DNA of 64,000 bases from Diplosphaera chodatii (lineage: Eukaryota > Chlorophyta > Trebouxiophyceae > Prasiolales > Stichococcaceae), in assembly GCA_032358165.1 (NCBI GenBank), contig JAALGY010000017.1:1798001-1862000 (forward strand), written 5' to 3'. Positions 36,401 through 48,312 of the stretch are shown here, piece by piece. Under the pieces are notes generated by a model. That model had not been told where the DNA came from, made no database searches, and saw only the letters and a list, made by a program, of their open reading frames with translations. Every line of letters starts with the position of its first letter. The first letter of the stretch is position 1. The position numbers and the translations under genes are program-made.

Positions 36401-36844
36401 GTTTGGTCCTCAAATCGCACGGCGTAGCCTACCTGCAATGAATGTCACATCGCTCCGATGTCGAGGGAAGGCGCTCGAGACAGGCTGCTGGAGAGCGCTG
36501 CATGCTCATGTCTGCACAGCGCATGTCGCCTCCGTGCTGTCGGTTCAGCAGCCCACCGTGCCGCCGATGGCGACGCCCATCTCCTCCGCCACGCGGCGCG
36601 CCACGGTGATGGCCGCCACCCGGCGCGGCTGCGTGCAGGCGACCAGGCCGCCGCGCGCCAGGCCCGCCTCCACCAGCATGCGCGGGATCTGCGTCGTCTT
36701 GCCGCTGCCGGTCTCCCCCACCACGATGAGCGCCCTGCTTGCGCGCACCTCGGCCAGCAGCGCATCCCGCGCCGCCCACACCGGCAGCTGCCGCCGCTCC
36801 GCCTCCAGAACCTCACGCCTGAATGAAAACCCTCCAAAATACAT
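33414..36844 (-). CDS. DEAH10: DEAH-box RNA helicase, DEAH10/DHX33 type
   Basis: All helicase motifs can be read in order. The start is [20 protein letters not shown] (36844). Motif I is [17 protein letters not shown], Ia is [20 protein letters not shown], and [18 protein letters not shown] follows. Motif II is DEAH in [18 protein letters not shown] (about 36160-36215), and motif III is VMSATLDA. Next are [61 protein letters not shown], and VI QRAGRAG spliced to [20 protein letters not shown]. The C-terminal winged-helix/ratchet and OB parts follow: [40 protein letters not shown] and [20 protein letters not shown], ending [17 protein letters not shown] (stop 33414-33416). The short N-terminus and the ending LAPHLF fit Arabidopsis DEAH10 and animal DHX33 rather than the splicing DEAH proteins. 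Likely nucleolar or RNP remodelling. Confidence 0.87.
34762..34795 (-). repeat. Telobox-like TTTAGG cluster in a helicase intron
   Basis: On the minus strand this intron piece reads TTTAGGATTTAGGGTTT, preceded by GGG: two to three imperfect copies of the plant-type telomere unit TTTAGGG. It is far too short to be a telomere. It is either a regulatory telobox or a remnant of break repair. Confidence 0.5.
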
Positions 36845-37386
36845 TCAATCCAAACACCAAAGTGAGTGGGTCTATCCAAACCAATGAAGGAGATGTAGAG
36901 ATTGGAGCTGGATCAAAGCACGGCGTGCTGGATGCGTGGCGCGCCTTCCGGCCCGAGAGGGTGCCGCGCCGTGCGCCCCGCCCTCATGGCTCAGCTTGCG
37001 CTTCTTTGCAGCAGGCGCGGCCATTGCTGCGCTACACGTCTCGAGGTACGGACGCTGCGCGTTTCACGCCCTGGCCCAACATCGTCTGCCGCCGCAGCGG
37101 TGTAACAGTGCCTGGCGCCGCAGCCGGGCTATTTGTGATCCGGCGTCCCTTCAATTTTGCTCCCCAGCACTGATGTCGCTATTGGACCGTTGGACGCCTC
37201 TGTAGTTGCTGCACTCTGCATGATAGGCAGGCCGAAGATGTGAAAGTCGTCTTGCCAGGGAGTTGCAGTGCTGCTGCATGGTTCCTCACCCTTGCCTGCT
37301 GATGCTCGTCTGCAGATGAACGTTGCTCGTTAGATCTAAGGGTGACTGTCCAGATCACATCCGCAGCTTGCATATATCTGCGGCTG
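36845..37386. promoter_or_regulatory. Divergent intergenic region between the helicase and HIT genes
   Basis: About 540 bases lie between divergent starts. A missed first exon of the helicase in this stretch is possible. Nothing resembling a conserved coding block or named promoter element was found. Confidence 0.4.
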
Positions 37387-38583
<1,197 letters not shown>

Positions 38584-38944
38584 GCTGCCGGCTAAAGCGA
38601 GCTGGTCAACAGAGTGGCTGGCCGCACGCTTTTGTGATACCAGGGGGCTGATGTTGCATCTCAACATGGGACTGGGCTTGTACCTGTACTGCACATCCGT
38701 TACAAATCACATTGCAAGTCAGATAAAATGCAGCACACGACATCATCCGACCGAAGTCCACCGGCTGTCAGGAATGTGTCTACGCACTCCACCTGCCCTT
38801 TGCATGCAGCTCCATTGCCACTGTGGCCATATATACACATACCCAAGTCATCTGGCACACAAGCACTTGCCACACTCCTGCATCATCCTGCCTCAGCACC
38901 GCCATTGCAGACGACCCTAGACGTACAAAAATTGTGTCCAGGTC
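38584..38944. other. Convergent intergenic gap
   Basis: 3' flanks of the HIT gene and the RING-protein gene. No other feature was recognised. Confidence 0.4.
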
Positions 38945-41900
38945 CTACTGCTCAGGACCAGAGGTGGGCCCTGCCCAGCGAGCTGGAAGGCGCTGGCGCA
39001 GCCTGTTGTGCAGAGAGGCTGCATCATCGCCACGATCCAGCTCTGCTGCTGCTGCTGCGCCTGCACCTGAGCCATTGCCGCCGTCCAGTCGGAAGGCGCG
39101 CCCTGAGAAGGGTATGGCACGCCCGTCGGTGCTGCATGCGAGACGCTGCGCCTGCTGCGTGTCTGCCACGGTGGGGCCAGGGGCTGCTGGCTCTGCTGGC
39201 GCCTGCATGGCAGCAGCTCTGTCTGCCAGGTGGCCGCCGCTGTCGCCAAAGCTGATGCCGCTGCTGAGCTGCCGCTGCCATGCTGCTTGCTGCCGGTGCT
39301 GCACCGCTGATGGGCCAGCACCCGTGTCAACGGCTGCCTGTATGCCTGCGGAGGCTGCAGTAGGCCCGGCACCCGAAGCAGGCTGCTGGGGCTGCGTGGC
39401 AAGGTCACCCTGCGGCTGCAGCTGCGCAGGACCCTCTGCCGGTAGTGGCGCCTGCGCATGACCTGCAGCCGCTTGCTGCGGCTCCTGTGGGATGACCTCC
39501 GCATGCACTGCTCGGAGGTCGTCCATGTCCTGAAGGATGCCCTGCAGAACAGGGCATGGAGCTTTTTGATGCAGCGGATAGTCGCGGCTGTGGCCAGTGT
39601 CATGCCAGCCAGCCAGTCCATCGGCTGCAGGACGGCTCTGAAGTGCAACCAATCAGCACACCTGTAGTTCGGGGAACAGGTTGTGGCCGCCGACATTGGC
39701 GCCTGGCGGCGGCACCACAAGGGGCGCTGCCTCGTCCACGTCTGCTTCGTCCTCAGGCGGCAGCGGCATCTGCTCGGCTGGTGCCGACCAGAATGGCAGG
39801 CGCCACTGGATGCGCAGCTCCACGGCAGTCGCACACATCGGACAGCTGGCCACACGTCCCTGCCTGTTGAGCGCAGGTGAACACACGCTGATGATGGCGT
39901 TTACACATGTGGTTTGACAGTAGTTCAGCCTACAGCGCAGTTCTGCATGCCCCTCAGCCTTCCATCCGCAATGGAATTACAACTTCTACATGAGACATCG
40001 CAGTGCTCACCCGTGGCACTGGCGCAGCCACTGGACGATGCAGGCCTCATGGTAGGCATGCTTGCATAGCAGCGTCATGCCATGGCGGCGGCCGGCACCT
40101 GGCGCTTGCTGCCCTGGCTGGTCACCACTCACCATGCTGCTCCAGCAGATGGCGCAGTTGCCGTCCATCCTTTCAATGTCCTCCTGCAGCATCAGTGTCA
40201 GACGCCAATGCTTCAGCTCTGGAGCTGATAGGGTCATACCAGCCGAAAAAGCTTACAAGAGGTAGTGGATAACAAGAGGTAGCAGACAGCAGTAATGCAA
40301 AGAGTCACCTCCGAGGCCGGTGCCAGTATTGATGGCCGCACAGTGGCGGAGTGCAGGCGCACAAGCTCCAACAGCTGCAGCGCAGGGCCGCCCCAGAACA
40401 CCACTGACACAAAGGCGCTGAAGATGAAGCCGGCGCCGTACGCCCAGCAGATGGCTGGGAACGTGTACAGGATGACCTGGAAGCATGTGACATGCTGGCA
40501 CTTACTTACCAAACCTGCGAGTCGATCTGCTGCAAGTATGCGGGCAGGTCAACAGAGCACAGCCATAAGCCCCTTTGCCTGTACACCCACCTTCTGGAAC
40601 ATGTCTGACAGCCGTGCGTTCAGCTGGATGACATGGCGCACCACACGAGGCGGCTCTCTGAACAGCAGGTACGCCACGAACACCGACGCAAGCACGAAGA
40701 ACTGCAAGCAGAGGATGTTCGCACATCAGGCGCTGAGCCGATGCCCCAGATGTAAGTGCCACGACATGCTTGCAAACATCAGGATGATGCAGGCCAACAC
40801 CTTCTCGCAGCTGAGGCGCATGATCGCGAGCGCAGCCTCAATCAGCGGCACCAGGTGCACATGCTCAGGGTCCGCCATCTTGCGCAGCTCCGTCGCATGC
40901 TTGTGCATCACACTGTCATGCCAGACGCAGAAATGTCAACGGGTGCGCCTCCACCAACACTATGCACTACATGTCAGCAAGTCTTCCTGTGTCAGCATGT
41001 CTTTTGGAACATACTTGCTGATAGGCTGCGTGCGCGGGCAGCCGCGCTGCAGGTACGCCGCCTCCATGGCTGCCAGCGACCGTGGCAGCGGGCCCTCTCC
41101 CTCTGGCATTGCCTGCAGCAGATGGCTTCTGGGGTGCGCCTGCGGAGCATGACACTGCTGTTGGCATCTCCGCTTTCCGGGTGGCCAAACATCCTGGGTG
41201 CTGCACCTCACTGGCACACGGAGCATGTTGCGATGCTGTATGTATGACAAGTAGGGTACGATGCTAACCTGTACGGCAGCCTCCATTGATATGGGCACCA
41301 GAATGGCATTGGCCGCAGCCAGCAGCGCCACGCCCACCACCACCAGCATGACACGCTTGTTGGCGCTGCATGCACCAGTGTATCCCCCGTGAAGTACCTA
41401 CATTTGCTGCTGCCGCGGTGCCAGACAAGTGCCCGCTGATATTCCTGCCATGCAGGCGCATCGGGGTCACCTGAGGCGGGCGAACAGCGAGCGCTGGCGC
41501 TGGTCCAGGCGCCAGTGGCCGCGCATGATCACGGGCGCCAGGTCCTCCCGCGGTATCTCCTCCTGATCCGCCGCCTCCAGTGGCACCTGATGGAAGGCAT
41601 AGGCTATGCTGGTGACATGAGGATAGCCCAATTTCAGGTTCCAGTGCAATGCCATAGAGAGCCTGTGCTTCCAACGCAATCAGAGCACTTTGTATTTTGA
41701 TGATGCTGCGAAACCAGCAGGGTGTGCAGATGACGCACCACGACACGTAGCTGTGGCTGTGCCAGGATGCGCAGGCGCGAGCAGATGATCTGCACTGTTG
41801 GCAGCACGATGAGGAGCTCCACCGCAAAGTGCGGCAGCTCGAAGAGCGCTGAGCTGCACTCCGCACCCCATTCCTGCCCACATGGTAAGACACAGCGGCT

Positions 41901-42870
41901 CAGTATGAGGCACAGCACCGTTAGCGTGCCTTTGCTCCCCGTTCGATGGTAGACAGCCAGGGTACCTGCTCCCAGCTGTTCAGCCAGTATGGGATGAGGC
42001 GCCAACAGATGGAGACGAAGCTCTCCTTCGTCACCACCTCCTCACCTGCGAGTCGCAGCAGCATACATACAGCCTCGTGAGCATCGGACCCCGGACATTG
42101 CGTGCAATAGGCCATGCTGACATGCAGGCTTCACCTGGCAGCAGCCCGTCCAGGCAGAAGTCTACCACGAGCTTTTGGATGCCAAGTGCAGCCGACAGAA
42201 TGAAGTTCCACAGCGCCTGCATGCATACAATACAGTTTGTGGCATTGCCTCACCACAGCCTGAGTGGTTGTGCTGGCGCAAACCCCATGCATGCATGCAC
42301 GCATGCATGCACAAATGCACGGACGGCACAGCTGCAGAGATCATACGCGATGCACAGGTATAGTTTGACACACGCCACCCAAGGCATTCTGCCTGCTTGC
42401 CCACATGATGCATGGTAAACACATCACTCACCAGGAACTTGAGGTAACCAAGCCAGGTCCACTTGAAGTCGCAGGTGCAGAAGCGCGCATCAGAGCAGAA
42501 ATAGTATACATCCGACCAGGACTGCACAGCATTGTAGCACTTCAGTCGAGGCCGAGGAATGCTGTGCATGTTGTGCAGTGCATAACAGCATGCAGAGTCT
42601 TTCTGGCCTGTGCGTGTCGCCGCCCTCACACACCTGGAAGGAGGGGTCCTTGTGCAGGTAAAACAGGAAGGCCGCTGCCGAGAGGTACGCCCACAGCACA
42701 TGCAGCCAGTTCTGCCGCAGGCCATCCTTGGAACTAGCCAGCACAAACGTGGTCCACATGGACAGCGACGCCAGGCACCAGGACAGCGGCGAGGCGTTGG
42801 TCAGCACCAGGCTGCCGACGCCAGAGGCCAGCAGCCCCGCGGCTAGCAGTGACTTAGTATGCAGCACCAT
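38945..42870 (-). CDS. Multipass membrane RING-H2 E3 ubiquitin ligase with a Gln/Ala-rich tail
   Basis: The start at 42870 gives MVLHTKSLLAAGLLASGVGS and a series of hydrophobic segments: PLSWCLASLSMWTTFVLASS, LWAYLSAAAFLFYLH, VVVGVALLAAANAILVPI, ACIILMFASMSWHL, FFVLASVFVAYLLF and PAICWAYGAGFIFSAFVSVV. The RING-H2 finger is split by an intron. It reads CAICWSSM, then LLCKHAYHEACIVQWLRQC (about 40020-40165), then SCPMCATAVELRIQWRLPFW (about 39785-39850); the C-x2-C, C-x-H-x2-H-x2-C and C-x2-C ligands are all present. After the finger come GGHNLFPELQ, a helical patch and about 190 residues rich in Gln, Ala, Pro and Gly, with the stop at 38945-38947. The layout, membrane region then cytosolic RING, is that of HRD1/AMFR-type ER ligases, but the membrane region is not clearly either one. 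The substrate pathway is unknown. Confidence 0.7.
42286..42321. repeat. (ATGC)n microsatellite in an intron of the RING gene
   Basis: An imperfect run of ATGC tetranucleotides, alternating CATGCATGCATGCAC. It lies in an intron, so no coding effect is expected. Such self-complementary runs are unstable in length. Confidence 0.7.
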
Positions 42871-43621
42871 TCCTATGCTGCGTGTGCACCGCTGTTCGGA
42901 CGGGCTCCTGCTGCCGTGTGCGGCTGAACAGGTTCAGCCTCGTGCCATAGACGATCTCACTGTCACAGAAGCAGCGGCGTGTTGGCGCCGCAACATGCTT
43001 GACTGGATTTGCATTGCACCGACGCCATACCAGAAGACTGCATGACACTGTAAGCACGATGTCACCCACATGCTCACAGTGATACACATGTCTTGCGTGC
43101 GAGCTGAAGGTGCAAAGGGCTGGCTGTCACCAGCGGCAGCTGTGATGTGAGGTGGTCGATGGACTGAACTCTCCTTGGATATGTGGAGTCACTGCATGGT
43201 CCTGATGTGCTGAAACCACGCACGTGCAGGACCAACAGTACCAGAATGGTTTCCGGCAAACGGTCAGGTCAGCGGCTGTGACTGTCAGCAGGTCAGCACA
43301 CGACTCAAGCGCCCATTTGGCTTTGCAGCAACGACGTGACAATCAGCATTTGCTCAATGTGCTCTCAGCACAGGGCTGCAGAAGCTGGACGTACCCATTA
43401 CGTGTTTCAAAAGGGGGCCCAGACAATGCTGCAAGCCTGAGAGCCAGGTGCAGCAAACAGTGATGTGCAACAAAGGGTGTTTTGCAACCAGAGCTCTCGA
43501 CTTGTCCTCAGTTGCTAAGAGTAGGCGCGCGTTGCTCGCCATCCGGCTGCCCACTGTTCATCATATTTGTCCAGACCCTCGTGAAGACGTGAGCAATTTG
43601 TGCAAACGAGCAGTTTGCAGC
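42871..43621. promoter_or_regulatory. Divergent intergenic region between the RING and DUF3110-like genes
   Basis: About 750 bases separate divergent starts. An open frame on the plus strand extends upstream of the chosen start to 43448 in the same frame as the downstream gene, so part of this could be coding if that earlier Met is used. No named element was recognised. Confidence 0.4.
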
Positions 43622-44551
43622 ATGCTGACACGCTGGTTGGCAGCTCCCAGTAGCACAGGCCTCAGTGCTGTGGGTCCGAGGCCGTGCCCTGGACCCGCGC
43701 GAGCTGGCCCATCCCGCTTGGTCGTGTCAGCATTTGCACATCAGCACAGGCACTCTTACTCAGAGCGGATTCTGCGGTACCCCGACGGGCGGGAGAGACG
43801 CATCATCTACCCCACAGACGATGCGACCGCAGCGGAATCCGAGGATGACATTGTGATCAGCGGTGATATTTATCGCAGCTTCGCAGAGGAGCTACAGCCC
43901 GATAGGTGGACGTCCTCCGCCGAGGAGTGGGACGCGTCACAGCTGTGGAGTGGGGTGCCGGATGAGCCTCGGGCTAGTGCGTCCTCGTCGGCTGCTCCTA
44001 CCGACCTGGCGCCCCAGCAGCAGATCACGGAGCAGCCGGAGGACTTGTTTGCAGAGCTGAGCAGCACCAGCTACAGGGATGCTCAGCGACGACATTGGGA
44101 GCGCATAGGCAGCTCCTACAAGGTGCTGCATGGGTGCCCATGGCTGCTGCCCAAGGCGCTGCATGTGCTTGCAGTGCCGCAGCTGGCGCAGCCACACGCA
44201 GCAATGTTCACGCTGCAGACGCGTGTGCGGCAGCAGCAGGTCGAGAGCGAGATCAGCAAGGTGTTGGGCCGTCGGCATGCGGACGGTAGCAATGTCATCA
44301 GTGTTGACAGCCTGGTCGAGGGCATTGTAGCCTTCGAGGACGAGGCCATGGCAGAGGCTTTTGGGCATGCTCTCGAGGCAGAGGGTCACCAGGACGTTGG
44401 CCTGGCGACTGCAGACTCCCACGAGCTGTTCCGCTTGTCCACATCCTCGGCAGCGGTGGTGGTGCTGATGGAGTCGGACTGTGCAGTGCCGACGCCTGGG
44501 GAGCTGGAGGCGTCTCTGCGGCGGGAGCGACGAGAGCCAACCAGCATATGA
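43622..44551 (+). CDS. DUF3110-like plastid protein
   Basis: The function of the family is unknown. I chose Met 43622 because MLTRWLAAPSSTGLSAVGPR and the Pro/Arg-rich stretch ending RLVVSAFAH is a convincing chloroplast transit peptide; an in-frame Met at 43448 would only add an unlike leader. The body holds ERILRYPDGRERRIIYPTDD, an acidic Ser/Glu stretch, DAQRRHWERIGSSYK and MFTLQTRVRQQQVESEISK. It also has NVISVDSLVEGIVAFEDEAM then AEAFGHALEAEGHQDVGLAT, which resembles the DUF3110 block of plant and cyanobacterial proteins. The end is LEASLRRERREPTSI, with the stop at 44549-44551. Bases 44123-44187 could be a small retained intron (GTGCTGCATG to TGCTTGCAG) since that piece reads less well. 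It is the last gene before the repeat district. Confidence 0.6.
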   Translation: MLTRWLAAPSSTGLSAVGPRPCPGPARAGPSRLVVSAFAHQHRHSYSERILRYPDGRERRIIYPTDDATAAESEDDIVISGDIYRSFAEELQPDRWTSSAEEWDASQLWSGVPDEPRASASSSAAPTDLAPQQQITEQPEDLFAELSSTSYRDAQRRHWERIGSSYKVLHGCPWLLPKALHVLAVPQLAQPHAAMFTLQTRVRQQQVESEISKVLGRRHADGSNVISVDSLVEGIVAFEDEAMAEAFGHALEAEGHQDVGLATADSHELFRLSTSSAAVVVLMESDCAVPTPGELEASLRRERREPTSI

Positions 44552-44759
44552 GGAGGCGTGCCAGGACAGCTCACATGTTGCCGAGTCTGTTGATGTTAGG
44601 AGTGGTGCTTGTGCATGAGCGTGTCGTAGAGAGAGGAGCCTTCATGACCATAGTGTGGTGTTGAGCGAGTGCCATCACCTGTACTTGTGCTTGTTGACAG
44701 TCACAGCATGCAGTGTACATTATGTACCAACAGATGTTGGGGAGTCTCGATCAACTTGT
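44552..44759. other. 3' flank of the DUF3110-like gene
   Basis: Presumed 3' untranslated and flanking sequence leading into the repeat district. No other feature was recognised. Confidence 0.4.
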
Positions 44760-45622
44760 CAAATGCAACGGGGATCTCTTGTTGGTCAACCTCTTTGTAT
44801 CTCAAGGCTATCAATACTGAATGATGGCAAAAGATCGCATTGGTCATGTCACAACAATCAACAATCTGATGTGTCCACACCTACCGCAACGGCCCTCTGT
44901 CACGATGGCCATGTCGCTCGCGTCAGCACCAAGAAAACAAAGGACCACAACGTTAATTGCCGATCCTTTGTTACGGACCACGGACCACGTCGATCCTTCG
45001 TTAGTGGCCACATGCATCTCTTCTGTCACATCAACAAAGGATCAAATGTCACATGACAAGGTATCACGGTTGTCAAGTTTGTCCAATTAAGACCCTTTGT
45101 CGGATAACCAGGCGATCCTTTGTTGGTGGCCCGGTCCGTCATGATAATGAGATCATGACTGACCATCGGTCTTTTGTTCCGAACGCTGCAACCCCTTTTG
45201 TTTCTTATGCCTCGGATCCTTCGTTGGCGATCACTGACAACGGACACCGACCAAGTGAGCTACCATCATTGTAGTCAGAGCCGGCTGCCGATCCTTTGTT
45301 ATTTTAATGGCGGATGGCGATCCTTTGTTGGTCCAAAGGCCCTTTCCTCATCAAAGGCTGTGGACCCTCTCGATTCACAGCCTTTGTTGTCAGTCACCAC
45401 CGTGATCCTTTAGTTCAGTCGGGTCCTTTTGGAAATTTGCGGTCCTTTTGAAGGTCACCGACTCTTTTGCTGGTTTCTTGAAGGGACCTTGTCATGTGAG
45501 TCTATTTGGTCACCGTGATCCTTTCAAGTTACATGGTCCTTTCACAGTGGACTGGATCCTTTGTTGGTCCTTTATTAACAGTAACTTATGAGTCTCAACT
45601 AACAGAGGATCCCAGTGTGGCA

Positions 45623-45745
45623 TGGATCGAACCAGGGACCCGCCGCGTGGACCCCGGTGGCTTGGGCCCGACTGACTGGGGCCCGACTGACCTGCAATCA
45701 ATCGTGATATATGTTCGAATGTCCGCCGGTCGTGTAACCATGCGC
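45623..45745. repeat. tRNA-like fragment, copy 1 (pol III B-box on the minus strand)
   Basis: On the minus strand 45623-45633 reads GGTTCGATCCA, matching the RNA polymerase III B-box. It is followed on the plus strand by GGGACCCGCCGCGTGG, then after about 50 bases by TATATGTTCG..TCCGCCGGTCGT. The same order occurs at 48181-48290. No full cloverleaf can be folded, so it is a tRNA-derived or SINE-like remnant rather than a tRNA gene. Confidence 0.45.
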
Positions 45746-47814
45746 GCAGCCCCAGACAGAGTTTGGCCTGCAGTGTGGGCTGGTGCTCCACATGTTTGGA
45801 TCCTTTGTAAGTGGAAAACAACAATTAGGATCACATGTTCGATTCAAACTGGGTCCCAATCCAATACGGCAACCGTGATCCTTCGTTAAACCCCTCTTTA
45901 CACAGGATCCTTTGTTAGAGGACACACGTCATTTGCCAATCAGCAAAGGATCACAGTGCCATACAACAAAGGATCCCAGTGACCACAGGATCCTTTGTTG
46001 GAGGACCCACGTCATTTGCCAATCAACAAAGGATCACAGTGCCATACAACAAAGGATCCCAGTGACCACAGGATCCTTTGTTAGAGGACACACGTCATTT
46101 GCCAATCAACAAAGGACCTTTGTAGCCACTGAGATCCTTTTTTGGAGGACCACGTCATATACGTGCCGTCGTCGCCACCTGACAGAGGATCACAGTGCCA
46201 TACAACAAAGGATCTCGGTGACCACAGGATCCTTTGTTAGAGGACCATTTGCCAATCAACAAAGGGTCTCAGTGATCCTTTGTACTCACTGAGATCCTTT
46301 GTTGGAGGACCACGTCATTTACGTGCCGTCGTCGCCACCTGACAAAGGATCACAGTGCCACACACGGACACACCAAAGGATCCCAGTGACCACAGGATCC
46401 TTTGTTGGATGACCACGCCGCGATCCTTTGTTGGTGGTTGCCACTCACAAAGGAATTGGCTGCTTATTCGGGGTGGCTGATCGGGCCTTTGTTTCGACGG
46501 ACTACCGATCCTTTGTTGGTCAACTCTTTGTCTGTTTCAATCAAAGGAGATCCAGTCACATGACAAAGGATCCGTTGTCAAAAGCGCGCACGGTCCTTGG
46601 TTACCACAAAGCTGCAGGGCGGTGGTGACTTTCGATCCTTTGCTGGTGTATAACTTTATCAAAGGGATCACGGTGGTCGACCATCGACAAAGGGTCCTTT
46701 GTCATTTGACGCTGCGATCCTTTGTTGGTTGGCCTGAGAACCTCTTTATATCCATGCCAACAAAGGATCCAGTGGCATCCAGCGTTGTTACCTGGCACTG
46801 TGGCTCCTTTGTTCGATGCGGAAAGCTCTATGTTCACGGCGATGTCGGTCAACCCTGATGTCACTTGGATCCTTTGTCAGTAGGCGGCGTGATCCTTTGT
46901 CAGTTGGTCGGATCCTTTGTCGGTCCTGCGGTCGTTTTCAATGGTCACTGGGTCCTTTGTTAGAGTGAGCGATGCTCTCTTTGGAGTGACTTCAATCCTT
47001 TGTCGGCTCTAACAAAGGATCCAGTGGTCACTGGGGGATCCTTTGTTGGAGTGAGCCGTGGCCCTTTTGGAGTGACTAAAGGATCCTTTGTTGGTGCCTC
47101 GAAAGGACCTTGTCAATTGACAACGGATCCTTTTGGTCCCTGTGATCCTTTGTTGGAGAGCCATGGTCTTTTTGGAGCGAACAAGATCCTTTGTCGGCTC
47201 TCACAAAGGATCACAGTTGCATTGGGATCCTTTTTTGGTGACTCGGATCCTTTTAGAAATCACCGGATCCTCTGCTGGTGCCCTGAAAGGACCTTGTCAA
47301 CGTTTGACAAAGGATCCACGTGACACGGGATCCTGTTGACGTTGGATCCAGGTGATCACTGGGATCCTTTTACAGTGATCACGGTCCCTTCAAAGCGACC
47401 GTTGATCCTTCGATACTGACCAAAGGATCCATGTGACAAAGGATCCATCTGACCACTCGGATCCTTTGTTAGAGTGCGCCAGGATTGTTTGTTAGAGTGC
47501 GCCAGGATCCTTTGTTTGTGCATCGAAAGGACCTTGTCAACTGACAAAGGATCCTTGTAACAAAGGATCCTGTTGACGTTGGATCCATGTGGTCACTGGG
47601 ATCCTTTTAGAGTGACCACGGTCCCTTCAAACCGATTGCTGATCCATGTGACAAAGGATCCTTTTGACCACTCGGGTTTTTTGAGAGACTGCGCCAGAAT
47701 CCTTTGTCAGTGACCAGGATCCTTTGGCGGGTGCATCGAAAGGACCTTGTCGACTGACAAAGGATCCACATGGATCCCAGTTGTCGTTCGACGGGGCCCT
47801 TTCTGGGCGGATGT

Positions 47815-48056
47815 GTCTGTTTTCTCTTTTGGGGACCCTTTGTCATTGACCATCTGTTCTGTCTGTCTGTCTATTTTCTCTTGGGGTGTGTCTGTTTTCT
47901 ATTCTCCTGGGTGTTTCTGTTTTCTCTTGTGATTCTGTTTTCTCCTGGGTGTTTCTGTTTTCTCTTGTGTTTCTGTTTTCTCTTCTCCTGGGTGCGTCTG
48001 TTTTCTCTGGGTATTTCTGTTTTCTCTTGGGTGTGTCTGTTTTCTCTTGGGTGTCG
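47815..48056 (+). repeat. TGTTTTCTCYTGGGTGTTTC minisatellite at the palindrome centre
   Basis: About a dozen imperfect copies of a 17-22 base pyrimidine-rich unit (TCTGTTTTCTCTTGGGTG) lie in tandem. They fall on the calculated centre of symmetry and are unlike the rest of the array. The strand is strongly C/T-biased, so the region could adopt triplex or other non-B structure. No coding function was seen. Confidence 0.75.
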
Positions 48057-48180
48057 CGTGTCGACAAAGGGGCCTCAATCGAGCGACCAAAGGATCCTTG
48101 TGGAGGAGTCAAACCTCCAACTGACAAAGGATCGCGTCGTGACCGGGGATGGGATCGAAACAGGGATCGCGCCGTGACCG

Positions 48181-48312
48181 GGGATCGAACCGGGGACCCG
48201 CCGCGTGGTCCCGGTGGGCCGGGGGCCCCGATCGAAGTGGAAATTAATTCGGGTTATATGCTCGCCGCTCCGCCGGTCGTTTGATCATGCGGCAGGTCTC
48301 CGGTTCGATCCC
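48181..48312. repeat. tRNA-like fragment, copy 2, with B-boxes facing both ways
   Basis: 48181-48191 is the complement of GGTTCGATCCC, and 48302-48312 is GGTTCGATCCC on the plus strand. Both match the pol III B-box consensus exactly. Between them are GGGACCCGCCGCGTGG and TATATGCTCG..TCCGCCGGTCGT, shared with 45634-45730. The plus-strand part CATGCGGCAGGTCTCCGGTTCGATCCC looks like the 3' half of a tRNA, but the T-stem has mismatches and no acceptor stem pairs. It lies within the spacer between the palindrome arms. Confidence 0.5.

Noticed and set aside
38945..42870. Firm assignment to HRD1/synoviolin
   Set aside because: The RING and general topology fit, but the membrane segments do not match HRD1 closely and the finger has a long insertion, so only a general E3 call is made.
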